64,000 bases of DNA from Owenweeksia sp965229445 (GCA_965229445.1 OZ245876.1:2914001-2978000), one strand, 5' to 3'. Positions 34,812 to 44,127 are shown, counted from the first letter of the stretch. The notes: generated by a model not told the origin, from the letters alone. A program made the numbers and translations.

Positions 34812-36052
34812 TGTATCATTGGTTTTACAACCTGGGAATAGGAGCCTATACTACGGCAATTCGCCTGGGTAGCTTTTTTAATGTCAAAGCACGTGCGTGG
34901 ACGGAAGGCAGGAAGGATATCTGGCAGGAGCTAGCTAAAATCGCAACGAATAAAGATCCTATTGTTTGGTTTCACGCCGCATCGCTTGGTGAAGCGGAAC
35001 AAGGAATACCTATTATTCGGAAACTAAAAAAGCGATTTCCTGATCACAAGATCTTATTGAGCTTTTTCTCGCCAAGTGGCATGCAAAATTTCCGGCAGCG
35101 TTCGCTGGTAGATTACACCTGTTACCTGCCCGCCGACAGTCCTGTCAATGCCGAGAGGTTTGTGGCTCTGCTTAAGCCTCAGTTAGCATTCTTTATTAAG
35201 TATGAGATCTGGGCAAACTACTTTCTCGCACTGCAAAAGCGAGGCACGCCTACCATTATTGCCCCCGCCATTTTTAGAGCGAACCACTTCTATTTTAAAA
35301 GTCCACACAACAAGTTTTTTATCCCCATTCTGAAACAGGTTAATTACATTCTCACACAGGATGAGAAGAGTGTACAGGTATTGAGAAATAATGGCATATT
35401 AAATTGTCAGCATGTAGGCGATAGCAGATTTGAGAAGGTCATAGAAAATACCAGAGAAGAGTTCTCTGATTCGGTTCTGGAGATCTTTGCGAATAATGAG
35501 CCGGTAATGGTTTGTGGCAGTACCTGGGAACCAGATGAAAAAATTCTACTGGCCTTAAGCAAGGCCAGTCCTCAACTGAAAATGATCCTGGCTCCCCATA
35601 ATATCAACAGAAATAATATAGAAAGAGTCCACAAACTATTTGGGAAACAAGCTTCCTTTTTATACAGTGAAGCGCCTGATGATATTTCGGAAAAAAGATT
35701 TGCCATAATTGACAATATTGGAATGCTAAGTAAACTTTATCGACTAGGAGAAGTCGCCTATATTGGAGGAGCATTCGGGATTGGTATCCACAACTCACTG
35801 GAAGCGGTGGCCTATGGAATTCCCATCTTTTTTGGGTCGAATCACAAGAATTTTATTGAACCCACGGAAATGATTGAACTTGGGTTTGCGCATGAAATTA
35901 GCAATGCAAATGAGCTTATTCAGCAAGTAGAAAAGTTGCTGGAAAATACATCCGAGTTAAAAAGGCAATCGGATTTAGCAGCTCGCTATGTTGAAAACGG
36001 CACCGGAGCAACGGACAAAATAATGGAGGTGTTATCCAACATGTTGAAATAA
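34811..36052 (+). CDS. waaA: 3-deoxy-D-manno-octulosonate (Kdo) transferase
   Basis: WaaA transfers Kdo from CMP-Kdo to lipid A precursor at the inner membrane. The 413-residue GT-B enzyme has an N-terminal membrane-associated segment (MYHWFYNLGIGAYTTAIRL), the catalytic-base region WFHAASLGEAEQGIPII, LLSFFSPSGMQNF, and the CMP-Kdo site MVCGSTWEPDEKILL and AYIGGAFGIGIHNSLEAVAYG with FFGSNHKNFIEP. Length matches the family. Confidence 0.94.
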   Translation: MYHWFYNLGIGAYTTAIRLGSFFNVKARAWTEGRKDIWQELAKIATNKDPIVWFHAASLGEAEQGIPIIRKLKKRFPDHKILLSFFSPSGMQNFRQRSLVDYTCYLPADSPVNAERFVALLKPQLAFFIKYEIWANYFLALQKRGTPTIIAPAIFRANHFYFKSPHNKFFIPILKQVNYILTQDEKSVQVLRNNGILNCQHVGDSRFEKVIENTREEFSDSVLEIFANNEPVMVCGSTWEPDEKILLALSKASPQLKMILAPHNINRNNIERVHKLFGKQASFLYSEAPDDISEKRFAIIDNIGMLSKLYRLGEVAYIGGAFGIGIHNSLEAVAYGIPIFFGSNHKNFIEPTEMIELGFAHEISNANELIQQVEKLLENTSELKRQSDLAARYVENGTGATDKIMEVLSNMLK

Positions 36053-36064
36053 ACCTCCGGTAAT

Positions 36065-36952
36065 TTAATTTGGCATGATCGGTTTCAGCTCGTATCCTTC
36101 TTGCGACAGTAGGGCAATTAACCCCTCTTTACCAGGTAAATGGAGTGCTCCCACCGCGATAAATGCTTCACCCTGCTCCAGAACAGGCACCAACTTTTCT
36201 ATCCATTTATGATTGCGGTCTTCAAGAAATATGGACATATCTCCATAGGAGTCACCCTGATCTTCCGAAAGTTGATACATCCCCGTTAAATCCTCTGATT
36301 TGTATAGCCTTAGTAGGTCAATATTAAGACTTTCCACTGTAGTGTCCTCAACCATTTTGAGAAGCATGGTGGCCTGTTCCTGCAGTGAATCTGAATCATA
36401 AAGCAGCCGCATCTGTTCCATCATCGTTTCTAGGGTCACCACAGTTTTACCCCGCTTCTTTGCCTGAGAAGCAAAATATACATCAATTGGTTGACCGGAA
36501 AAATCCAGCTCGGAGTCCTGAAGTTCCTGTTGCGCCAAGGAAAGGGAATAGAACATGGCTATCGCAACGGGTTTCATCTGTGTCATAACATTCAAATTCA
36601 TGCCAGTCTGTTCTTCTATAACCTGATTGATTAATTCAAACTCTGCCGTATCGTAAAAGTCCCAGAGCGTATTTTTGGTCATTAAGCTCATGGAAGCCAC
36701 CTCCATCAGTTTAGTGGAGTCAATGAGTGTTTCCACTACCGTAATCTCACTCTTTTTATAGGCTTCCGCTACCTGGGGGTGAGCATTCAGGTATTCATTA
36801 CCTATCAAGTGATAAGTGCCAAAAAGATAAGACACCTCCCCCTGTTTGCTGGTTATTTGCCATAATAAAGAATTTTGCGACCGCCCCTCAGGCATACATG
36901 AAAACAATAAACCAAACGCCAGTATTTTTAGTATCATAATCTTTGTGCTCAT
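36065..36952 (-). CDS. TraB/GumN family lipoprotein
   Basis: A 295-residue protein with a lipobox (LLFSC, cysteine near residue 19) and the TraB/GumN fold: LLWQITSKQGEVSYLFGTYHLIG at the N-terminus and AFIAVGALHLPGKEGLIALL near the C-terminus. The paired GxxH motifs may be a metal-dependent active site related to Tiki proteases. Family function in bacteria is poorly known. The gene is convergent with waaA, 12 nt apart. Confidence 0.85.
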   Translation of the reverse strand: MSTKIMILKILAFGLLFSCMPEGRSQNSLLWQITSKQGEVSYLFGTYHLIGNEYLNAHPQVAEAYKKSEITVVETLIDSTKLMEVASMSLMTKNTLWDFYDTAEFELINQVIEEQTGMNLNVMTQMKPVAIAMFYSLSLAQQELQDSELDFSGQPIDVYFASQAKKRGKTVVTLETMMEQMRLLYDSDSLQEQATMLLKMVEDTTVESLNIDLLRLYKSEDLTGMYQLSEDQGDSYGDMSIFLEDRNHKWIEKLVPVLEQGEAFIAVGALHLPGKEGLIALLSQEGYELKPIMPN

Positions 36953-37071
36953 TCCGAGTTACCTCATTAAGAATTTCAAAATTTGTCTTCTATATATAAC
37001 CGCAATATCTTTAAATCTGCCGCTAAATTTGATTTGGGCAATAGATAAATGAGTTGCTACCCGATTAGTCA

Positions 37072-37115
37072 CTGACTATTATCATTGATTATGCCAGAGC
37101 CAAAAATCACATTTG
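37072..37115 (+). promoter_or_regulatory. FNR-like box and -7 element before ccoI
   Basis: CTGAC-TATT-ATCAT (37072-37085) resembles the FNR/FixK consensus TTGAT-N4-ATCAA, and CACATTTG (37108-37115) is a variant of the -7 box TAnnTTTG. The implied transcription start is at about 37120, the first base of the ccoI GTG. The box would then be centred near -41.5, the class II activator position. Confidence 0.5.
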
Positions 37116-37119
37116 TGCT

Positions 37120-39495
37120 GTGAAAAAAGAGCCAGACATTAAGCTAGAATGCTCTCATTGTCATCAACCAGTATTCAATCAGGTACTGAGTGAGGATGGC
37201 TTGCGTGCCTATTGTTGTTATGGTTGTAAAGTAGTAGACCAACTCATTCAGGACAACTCTGAATTAATTCCCAGAGAGCGTTTAAATTCTGGCAAATATC
37301 TGTTTCTAGACGAACCGAACATCAGAACTAAATTAGTGGATTTTGAGGACGGTGGCTATATCAGAATAGCACTCCATTTACCACAAATTCATTGTTCCAG
37401 CTGTATATATCTATTAGAGAATTTACCGGAAGTAGAATCTGCCATTCAGGAGGTAAAAATTAATTTCAGTCGCAAGGAAGCCTACATCAGTTTTTTAAGC
37501 GAAAATCTGCCGCTATCTCAATTAGCAGCTATGTTGGATTATGTTGGCTACCCACCAGATTTTCAAACCAAACTAAAGGGGAGAAAAAAGGCTGTCAACC
37601 GACTCTTAATACAACTGGGAGTGGCCGGGTTTTTCTTTGGGAACACCATGCTCTTGGCGTTGCCAGAATACCTACACGGCAGCCTGGGTTCTTCAGATGG
37701 GCTGAAAGGATTCTTCAGAATTCTTATGATGCTATTCAGTATCCCGGTCGTGGTTTTTTCAGCACGAGATTATTTTGTGAATGCCTTAAAATCCTTACGG
37801 GCGGGAAGCTTAAGCATTGATTTACCTATCGCATTGGGTATCTGCGTATTATTTATTAGATCTGTGTTTGAGGTAGTGACTGAAATCGGGGCGGGCTATT
37901 TTGATAGTTTAACCGGACTGGTCTTTCTTCTGTTAGTGGGAAAATGGTTTCAACAGAAGACCTACGAGAATTTCACGTTTGACCGAGATTACCGCTCCTT
38001 TATTCCTCTGACGGCTAACCTGCTTTTAGTAGATGGGAGAGAAAAACCAGTCTCCATTGATGACCTTGAATCTGACGACCATATTGTGGTGCGGCAGGGA
38101 GAAGTACTGCCTGCAGATGCTGTTTTGGAATCCGATTTTGCTGAAGTTGATTACAGCTACATTACCGGTGAGTCTCAAGCCTTGAGAAAACATCAAGGTG
38201 AGGTAGTATTTGCCGGTGCCCGCATTCAATCGGGTGCCGTAGAGTTTCGTGTTTCAGATAGTGTTGATCGTTCCTATTTATCCTCTCTCTGGAATAAGGG
38301 TGCATTCAAATCCAACAATCAGAAAGAAGGAATTGGCTGGACTGATCGTATTTCACAATATTTCACCCCGGCCATTCTGGCCATAGCCATTGTTTCTGCT
38401 TTAGCCTGGTCCTTTATTGATGGTTCGAAAGCAGCAAATGTTTTTACAGCGGTCTTAATTGTTGCCTGTCCATGTGCATTAGCTTTAGCCGAACCTTTTG
38501 CATCGGGAACTATGATGCGCTGGTTTGGTCGATCTGGCTTGTTCTTAAAAAATAGTGAAGTGTTGTTGAGAATGGAAAATATCGATAAAATAGTTTTTGA
38601 TAAAACTGGCACCCTAACTCAACAGCAGGATGTAAAGGTCAAATGGCAAGGTGTTGAACTCTTAGGTGAGGATAAAATAATTATCCATGAAATGGCAAGG
38701 AATGCTCAACATCCTTTGGCTAAATCTTTATTGTCACAGCTTCCGCTCGAGGGAAGTGAGCTCAATCGCAAGCTCAAGCTGTTTGAAGAAATTCCCGGCG
38801 AAGGGCTAATCGCAGATGATGGCAGGAACTATTGGCGTATTGGACGGGCAGACTTTCTCAAAATCCCTACCGGTAAGGAACAAACCACGTCGGTGTACGT
38901 TGAAAAAGACGGGCAAATTCTCGGCTTTTTTGCCTTCTACCATCAAACTCGAGAAAAGGTGAGAAGGGTTCTGGAAGACTTACATAAAGATCACAACTTA
39001 GCTCTATTAAGTGGTGATAATGAGAGTGAAAGGCAAAGATTTGATGACTTAATTGGCGATCTGGCCGAGTTGCGATTTAATCACTCACCTCATGAAAAAC
39101 TGGAGTATTTAAGCGAGATTCAGGATAATGGTGAACGTGTTATGATGATAGGTGACGGATTAAATGATGCTGGAGCATTGCAACAAAGTGAGGTAGGCAT
39201 TAGCCTTTGTGAACGCAACGTAAACTTCTTTCCGGCGAGCGACGCTTTGCTTACTGCCGAAGCATTCCAAAAGTTACCTGCGTATTTAAAGCTTTCCAGG
39301 ATGAACAGAAAGGTAATTCACCGGGCGTTTGGAATTTCATTCATGTACAACGCCCTGGGCTTAAGCTTTGCTGTGGCCGGACTACTCAGTCCGGTGGTAT
39401 GCGCCATTCTTATGCCGGTTAGTTCAATAACTGTGGTAGTATATACCACAATTACCAACAAGATTTTGGCTACCCGGGAAATGGGGAAAATGTAG
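37120..39495 (+). CDS. ccoI: cbb3 oxidase maturation P-type copper ATPase CcoI (FixI)
   Basis: CcoI is a P1B ATPase that exports copper for insertion into cytochrome cbb3 oxidase. The 791-residue protein starts at GTG 37120; the only nearby upstream ATG (37091) runs into a stop. An N-terminal cysteine cluster (CSHCHQP, CCYGCK) typical of CcoI precedes an HMA-like domain with HCSSC. Six to eight membrane helices follow, with the CPC motif (C450-P-C452), the phosphorylation site DKTGT (D494), and GDGLNDAGAL in the hinge. It is separate from the main cco operon but shares its FNR-like promoter signature. Confidence 0.93.
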   Translation: MKKEPDIKLECSHCHQPVFNQVLSEDGLRAYCCYGCKVVDQLIQDNSELIPRERLNSGKYLFLDEPNIRTKLVDFEDGGYIRIALHLPQIHCSSCIYLLENLPEVESAIQEVKINFSRKEAYISFLSENLPLSQLAAMLDYVGYPPDFQTKLKGRKKAVNRLLIQLGVAGFFFGNTMLLALPEYLHGSLGSSDGLKGFFRILMMLFSIPVVVFSARDYFVNALKSLRAGSLSIDLPIALGICVLFIRSVFEVVTEIGAGYFDSLTGLVFLLLVGKWFQQKTYENFTFDRDYRSFIPLTANLLLVDGREKPVSIDDLESDDHIVVRQGEVLPADAVLESDFAEVDYSYITGESQALRKHQGEVVFAGARIQSGAVEFRVSDSVDRSYLSSLWNKGAFKSNNQKEGIGWTDRISQYFTPAILAIAIVSALAWSFIDGSKAANVFTAVLIVACPCALALAEPFASGTMMRWFGRSGLFLKNSEVLLRMENIDKIVFDKTGTLTQQQDVKVKWQGVELLGEDKIIIHEMARNAQHPLAKSLLSQLPLEGSELNRKLKLFEEIPGEGLIADDGRNYWRIGRADFLKIPTGKEQTTSVYVEKDGQILGFFAFYHQTREKVRRVLEDLHKDHNLALLSGDNESERQRFDDLIGDLAELRFNHSPHEKLEYLSEIQDNGERVMMIGDGLNDAGALQQSEVGISLCERNVNFFPASDALLTAEAFQKLPAYLKLSRMNRKVIHRAFGISFMYNALGLSFAVAGLLSPVVCAILMPVSSITVVVYTTITNKILATREMGKM

Positions 39496-39619
39496 GATAA
39501 TCCGGTGTAAGGACGGGAGTATCATCCAACCAATGGAATTATGATATTGGATGAACGCGAATTTCAAGGATTCCAGAATTGCTAAGGATGCGTCCTCTTC
39601 TCCAAAGTTCGGTCCAGTG

Positions 39620-39640
39620 CGGGGGCAAGCCCCCCTCCCC
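39620..39640. repeat. G/C-rich palindromic interspersed repeat (copy 2) in the ccoI-radical SAM gap
   Basis: CGGGGGCAAGCCCCCCTCCCC is the reverse complement, with one mismatch, of the 21-mer at 3557-3577. It lies in the gene-free gap 39496-39876 between ccoI and the radical SAM gene (tail to tail). The remainder of the gap contains a small inverted repeat, AGTCGTTTGTTAAACGACT (39669-39687), which could act as a terminator stem, and no gene that I can support. Confidence 0.6.
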
Positions 39641-39876
39641 AACTACAATTTAAGCTTTAAATCATAGATAGTCGTTTGTTAAACGACTACATTCGTTTAC
39701 CAGGTCTAATCCACCACTAAAAGCCCTTAAATCCTACCATTTCCACGCCTACAGGGAAATCCTCATTCCTCGCTAGAATATGCATTCTAATAAAATAGAA
39801 ACACCTCCCAAGCTTGCTCACTCAGCAATACGATACCCTCAATAAGGTACTAGCGCAGGAAGGGGTAAAACAGAAC

Positions 39877-40881
39877 CTAGTAAGAGACACACTCTTTACA
39901 CAAGTCTATCTCGTCCTTGCGTGAGGCTTTCATGAGATGCAGATACTCCAACCTTTTCTTGCTTTTATAAATATCGTACAAGGGTGTGTTCAGCACATTA
40001 CCCACTACACCTTCCGCATTAAGATCGTTACAACAGATAGTTACATCTCCGGTGGGCAGCACCACTAATTGCTTGATTAGCAGATCACAACCTTTCTTAT
40101 TTACTTCAGCTTTATCCTCAATTTCAATTTTACCACCCCAATCATGCAGTCTTCTAAATTCTACCGAGTCAAGCTCTCTGGCTATAGTTTGAAAGCCCTG
40201 CTCCATCCAGGTATCGTTCAGGGAGTATGGGCGTGGAACAATACAAACACCAAATGTTTGCACCTTGGGATCAATCTGATTTCTGAGTTCTACGAAATCT
40301 TCCACATTTCTGGCAAATTTCTCCCATTTGGCATTCACCCGCATTTCTTCAAAGGCCTCTGGCGATCCGCCATCAAGGCTAAACCCAACTTCATCCAGAA
40401 CATGGAGATTTAAAATCTCCCGCGACAAATTTGCCCGAAGCAACATTCCGTTGGTAAGCAAGGTAACTTTTGGAAATGCCTTGCCCTTTACTTTGAACAA
40501 ACCCTTAAACGCCGCTATACGCTGAAAAAGACGAAGTCTATTGGGATGCATCAATGTTTCACCTCCATTGTGAAGGTTGATCGTGGTAACGCCACTAAAG
40601 CGATCATCGTGCAAAAGCTCTCTAAATACTTTATCCAATACCTCAAGACTCATATAAACCTTTGGCTTGGCATGATCGAGAGCACAAAACTTGCATCGCA
40701 GGTTGCAGGCACTGCTGAACTCAAGATTTATTTCAGTGGTTGACGCCTTATCAGTACTATATGGTCCATAGAAACGCATGTAGTCGAGATCAAATTTTAT
40801 CTCCTGGCCCTTCTTAACTGCTTTCCAAAGAAGGGGATGATCAGCGGCGACGCTTTTTATTTTACGGGTTAGCTTTGACAT
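39877..40881 (-). CDS. Radical SAM protein with C-terminal SPASM-like cysteines
   Basis: A 334-residue enzyme that uses a [4Fe-4S] cluster and SAM for radical chemistry. The cluster motif is CNLRCKFC (in SSACNLRCKFCALDH). TLLTNGMLL and VGFSLDGGSPEAFEEMR follow the barrel pattern. A C-terminal cysteine set (TICCNDLN, LCKECVSY) resembles SPASM/twitch auxiliary clusters. It is not HemN. The substrate is unknown; no short precursor peptide gene adjoins it. An FNR-like site lies 66-79 nt upstream, suggesting low-oxygen control. Confidence 0.87.
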   Translation of the reverse strand: MSKLTRKIKSVAADHPLLWKAVKKGQEIKFDLDYMRFYGPYSTDKASTTEINLEFSSACNLRCKFCALDHAKPKVYMSLEVLDKVFRELLHDDRFSGVTTINLHNGGETLMHPNRLRLFQRIAAFKGLFKVKGKAFPKVTLLTNGMLLRANLSREILNLHVLDEVGFSLDGGSPEAFEEMRVNAKWEKFARNVEDFVELRNQIDPKVQTFGVCIVPRPYSLNDTWMEQGFQTIARELDSVEFRRLHDWGGKIEIEDKAEVNKKGCDLLIKQLVVLPTGDVTICCNDLNAEGVVGNVLNTPLYDIYKSKKRLEYLHLMKASRKDEIDLCKECVSY

Positions 40882-40895
40882 AACACAAACCTAAC

Positions 40896-40960
40896 CAAAG
40901 CTTTATATCTATAAAATGATATTCATCAGAGCAATTAAAGCCAGGTTTGACATATATCAT
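40896..40960 (-). promoter_or_regulatory. FNR-like box upstream of the radical SAM gene
   Basis: TTGAC-ATAT-ATCAT (40947-40960) matches the FNR/FixK-type palindrome at 8 of 10 positions. On the minus strand AAGCTTTG (40903-40896) is a weak -7 box. Together they imply a start near 40892 with the activator box near -61.5 (class I). The opposite direction, toward the porin-like gene at 41155, has no -7 box at a fitting distance. Nothing else is seen in 40882-41154. Confidence 0.4.
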
Positions 40961-41154
40961 CTTTTCTAAGACAATAATCATCTTTTTCAATGAGGGGTGT
41001 CATAAGCCGTAAGGCACGCCAGAACTAGTTTTGGCCTGTCAATGGAAGATGTGGCTTGGCAACCTATATGTGAGCTATCAAGACTGGCTCTTTCCTGGCA
41101 GATTTGCCCGAAATCCCTTCCATTTTCAGGCTTTTTATTTTAACTATAAATCCA

Positions 41155-42504
41155 ATGATCATGAAAACTAGAGTTCACTTGTGGCTCATTTTGTTCTTAA
41201 TGTCCACATCGATGGTATTCGCGCAAATAGATCGCAATAGATCTTTATCACAATTCAGATTACCTAATCAGCAAGGAGCTGCTCAATTCGAAGCTCTTGA
41301 TGATGATGTTGAATTTGACGGTGTAAATGTTAGAGTAGGCGGTGGTTTTGCCGTTCAATTTCAGGCACTTTCTCATGAGTCAGGCGGATTGAACTATGAC
41401 ACTGTGCCTTTGGTAGAATTAGGCAACAACTTCAACCTTCCCACAGCAAACCTTGATCTTGATGTAGCACTGGCCAAAGGTGTTAGAATGCACCTGCGTA
41501 CTTATCTCTCATCCCGACATCACCCTGAAAGTTGGGTAAAGGGTGGCTACGTTCAAATTTCCAGTCTGGACTTTATTGACGAAGGCTTCCTTGATGGAGT
41601 GATGGATCTGGTCACCGTAAAAGTGGGATTAATGGAATTGAACTATGGTGACTATCACTTCCGTCGCACCGATAACGCCCGGGCAATTTATAATCCATTT
41701 GTTGGCAATTTAATCATGGATGGCTTTACTACGGAGATGGGAGCTGAAATTTATGTAACTCCGGGTGATTTTATGTTTATGGCTGGTATAACCAATGGAA
41801 ATCTTAATCAAAGCGTAATTGCTGCAGACCGAACACCGGCAATCCTGGGAAAAGTAGCCTGGGACAAGCAAATCAGTGATGACTTACGCACACGGATTTC
41901 TGGCTCTATATATACTTCTGCAGACGGCCAAACCAACTACCTCTACTTTTCCGATCGTGCGGGATCCAGATACTATATGGTAATGGAACCAGAAATCTTT
42001 GTAAGTCGCAGCGGACAAGTAACTAACGCTAATCCTACTGATCAATTCAGCAGCGGCCGTTTCAATCCAAGCTTCATCAATAGTGTAACCGCTATCATGA
42101 TCAACCCTTATGTAAGATGGAAAGGACTTGAATTCATGGGTACCTTTGAAACTAGTAGTGGTCAAATTTCCGCCGAACCTGAGTCTCGTTCCTGGACCCA
42201 AATTCACGGCGAGGTTCTGTACTATTTTGGAGAAAGAGAAAACGTTTATATCGGTGGTAAATACAACACGGTTTCCGGTGGTTTGCCAAATTTCAATCCG
42301 AATGCTTCCCCTACTGAAGTTTCGATTAATAGAACCGCCCTGGCTGCCGGCTGGTTCATGACTCAGAATGTATTGCTCAAAGCAGAATATGTTATGCAAA
42401 ATTACAACGACTTCCCAGGTAATGGCATGGGCAGCCCAACACAAAGAGTGCTAAATGATGGTAAATTCAATGGTGTGGTTGTAGAAGCTACCATCAACTT
42501 CTAA
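41155..42504 (+). CDS. Porin-like outer-membrane beta-barrel protein
   Basis: A ~450-residue exported protein; the best starts are ATG 41155 or 41161, giving a clean signal peptide (RVHLWLILFLMSTSMVFAQ), while the open frame extends 17 codons upstream without a signal-like start. The mature protein has repeated amphipathic strands (VRVGGGFAVQFQALSHES, VRMHLRTYLSSRH, MNYNDF-like end) and ends GVVVEATINF with the C-terminal Phe common in outer-membrane barrels. It resembles phosphate- or anion-type porins in layout. Its substrate is unknown. A terminator follows directly. Confidence 0.7.
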   Translation: MIMKTRVHLWLILFLMSTSMVFAQIDRNRSLSQFRLPNQQGAAQFEALDDDVEFDGVNVRVGGGFAVQFQALSHESGGLNYDTVPLVELGNNFNLPTANLDLDVALAKGVRMHLRTYLSSRHHPESWVKGGYVQISSLDFIDEGFLDGVMDLVTVKVGLMELNYGDYHFRRTDNARAIYNPFVGNLIMDGFTTEMGAEIYVTPGDFMFMAGITNGNLNQSVIAADRTPAILGKVAWDKQISDDLRTRISGSIYTSADGQTNYLYFSDRAGSRYYMVMEPEIFVSRSGQVTNANPTDQFSSGRFNPSFINSVTAIMINPYVRWKGLEFMGTFETSSGQISAEPESRSWTQIHGEVLYYFGERENVYIGGKYNTVSGGLPNFNPNASPTEVSINRTALAAGWFMTQNVLLKAEYVMQNYNDFPGNGMGSPTQRVLNDGKFNGVVVEATINF

Positions 42505-42523
42505 TAGTTTATTGTATAGATTC

Positions 42524-42560
42524 AGAAAGGGGGTGACACCATTGGTTGAACCCCCTTTTT
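42524..42560 (+). terminator. Rho-independent terminator after the porin-like gene
   Basis: AAAGGGGGT pairs with ACCCCCTTT around a ~15-nt loop and is followed by a T-run. It sits 20 nt after the porin-like stop and just before the CoA-transferase start, separating the two transcripts. This also argues for the CoA-transferase start at 42575 rather than the open frame at 42512. Confidence 0.88.
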
Positions 42561-42574
42561 ATTATATTAAGGTC

Positions 42575-43855
42575 ATGAGACAAAAATTACGTGTAGTAAG
42601 TAAGGAGGAGGCAGTCGCTCAGATTAAATCCGGAGATAGAGTATTCATTCAGGGTGCAGCCATGACACCCACGGTTCTCATTGAGGCCATGTGTGATCGA
42701 TACCAGGAATTGGAAGACGTAGAATTGCTTCAGATTCATACCGAAGGCAGGGCCCGCTATACAGAAACTCCCTACTCAGACAGCTTCATGATTAACAGTT
42801 TGTTTGTAGGAAAGAATGTGCGTAAAGCAATAAATACGCGACAGGGAGACTACATACCCATTTTTCTAAGTGAAATTCATCAACTTTTTAAGAGGGATAT
42901 TTTACCTCTCGATGTTGTTTTTGTGCAGGTATCTCCTCCGGACAAACACGGTTATTGTTCCTTGGGATTATCGGTCGATGTGGCACTTCAGGCACTAAAG
43001 TCAGCTAAAACGGTAATCGCCCAAATCAACCCAAATGTTCCAAGAGTTTTGGGAGAAGGAATTATTCATGAAAGCATGATTGATTATGCCGTTGAGATAG
43101 ACCTCCCTTTGTTTGCTCACGAAATGCCACCCACATCTGATGTTGAACGGAGAATAGGAAGGCATATCGCCGGTCTGATAGAAGATGGAGCCACCCTCCA
43201 AATGGGCATAGGAGGAATCCCGAATGCTGTGCTTTATGAACTTCAAAATCATAAGGCCCTGGGAATTCATACAGAAATGTTTTCAGATGGAATACTACCC
43301 TTGGTAGAACAAGGAATTATTACTGGTGAAGAAAAAACTGTGGACCGTGGAAAAATTGTTAGCTGCTTCATTGCGGGTAGTCAGAAATTATATGATTTTG
43401 CAGATGATAACCCTCTCATTCACATGCGAGAGGCTTCTTACACAAATGATACGGCGATAATTCGTAAAAACCCCAAGGTTACTGCTATTAACAGCGCCCT
43501 TGAGATTGATCTTACCGGTCAGATTTGTGCAGATACTATTGGCATTTATCAATTTTCAGGGGTGGGAGGCCAGATGGATTTTATTAGAGGTGCTTCACTT
43601 TCTGAAGGAGGAAAAGCAATAATAGCGATGCCTTCGATTACCCGTACCGGAGTGAGTAAAATAGTTAGCACCCTAAAGCCCGGAGCCGGAGTAACAACTA
43701 CCAGGGCGCATGTGCATTTTGTTGTAACCGAGCACGGTGTGGTGGAATTATTCGGTAAAAACCTGAGGCAACGTGCCGAGGCTTTAATTTCAATAGCCCA
43801 TCCCAGTGCCAAAGAAGATTTAGAACGAGCTGCATTTGAAGTGATGCAGTTTTAA
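42575..43855 (+). CDS. Acetyl-CoA hydrolase/transferase family (4-hydroxybutyrate CoA-transferase-like)
   Basis: A 426-residue class I CoA-transferase-type enzyme from ATG 42575 (MRQKLRVVSKEEAVAQIKSG). It moves CoA between acetyl-CoA and short-chain acids or hydrolyses acyl-CoA. Visible: VFVQVSPPDKHGYCSLGLSVD, the GMGIGGIPNAVL-type glycine loop, the likely catalytic glutamate in GIHTEMFSDG, and the C-terminal TTTRAHVHFVVTEHGVVELFGKNLRQRAEALISIAHP. Length is normal. Which acid it uses cannot be told. Confidence 0.88.
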   Translation: MRQKLRVVSKEEAVAQIKSGDRVFIQGAAMTPTVLIEAMCDRYQELEDVELLQIHTEGRARYTETPYSDSFMINSLFVGKNVRKAINTRQGDYIPIFLSEIHQLFKRDILPLDVVFVQVSPPDKHGYCSLGLSVDVALQALKSAKTVIAQINPNVPRVLGEGIIHESMIDYAVEIDLPLFAHEMPPTSDVERRIGRHIAGLIEDGATLQMGIGGIPNAVLYELQNHKALGIHTEMFSDGILPLVEQGIITGEEKTVDRGKIVSCFIAGSQKLYDFADDNPLIHMREASYTNDTAIIRKNPKVTAINSALEIDLTGQICADTIGIYQFSGVGGQMDFIRGASLSEGGKAIIAMPSITRTGVSKIVSTLKPGAGVTTTRAHVHFVVTEHGVVELFGKNLRQRAEALISIAHPSAKEDLERAAFEVMQF

Positions 43856-43874
43856 AAACATGTTTATCTTCATC

Positions 43875-43940
43875 CTGACATTAATCAGTTTTCTGCCTGA
43901 TATGCATCATGATTCTCTCAATCCTCGCCTTCTAATTTTG
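43875..43940 (+). promoter_or_regulatory. cco operon promoter with two FNR-like boxes
   Basis: Two candidate boxes lie upstream of ccoS: CTGAC-ATTA-ATCAG (43875-43888) and CTGAT-ATGC-ATCAT (43897-43910), the latter with the perfect core TGAT-N4-ATCA. A -7 box TAATTTTG is at 43933-43940. A start near 43945 places the second box centre (43903.5) at -41.5, the class II position used by FNR/FixK activators. Confidence 0.6.
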
Positions 43941-43959
43941 ACCATAATCTAGATTTTCT

Positions 43960-44124
43960 ATGTCAGTTATTTACGTTCTGATTTCTGTGAGCTTCCTGGT
44001 AGCCGTAGGATTTCTTATTGCCTTTATCTGGAGCATCCGCAATGGCCAATATGACGATGACTACTCACCGAGCATCAGAATGCTAAAAGACAGTTCTAAA
44101 CAACAAAGCGATAAACCCAACTAG
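43960..44124 (+). CDS. ccoS: cbb3 oxidase assembly protein CcoS
   Basis: A 54-residue membrane protein: MSVIYVLISVSFLVAVGFLI continues into AFIWSIRNGQYDDDYSP, the typical single helix followed by the (W)SI(R)xGQ(Y/F)DD motif of CcoS. CcoS is needed to put heme and copper cofactors into cbb3 oxidase. It is the first gene of the cco operon, 3 nt ahead of ccoNO. Confidence 0.92.
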   Translation: MSVIYVLISVSFLVAVGFLIAFIWSIRNGQYDDDYSPSIRMLKDSSKQQSDKPN

Positions 44125-44127
44125 ACA

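Noticed and set aside
41884..42444. 186-residue open frame antisense to the porin-like gene
   Set aside because: Entirely inside a well-supported coding region, with no recognisable domain; a shadow frame.
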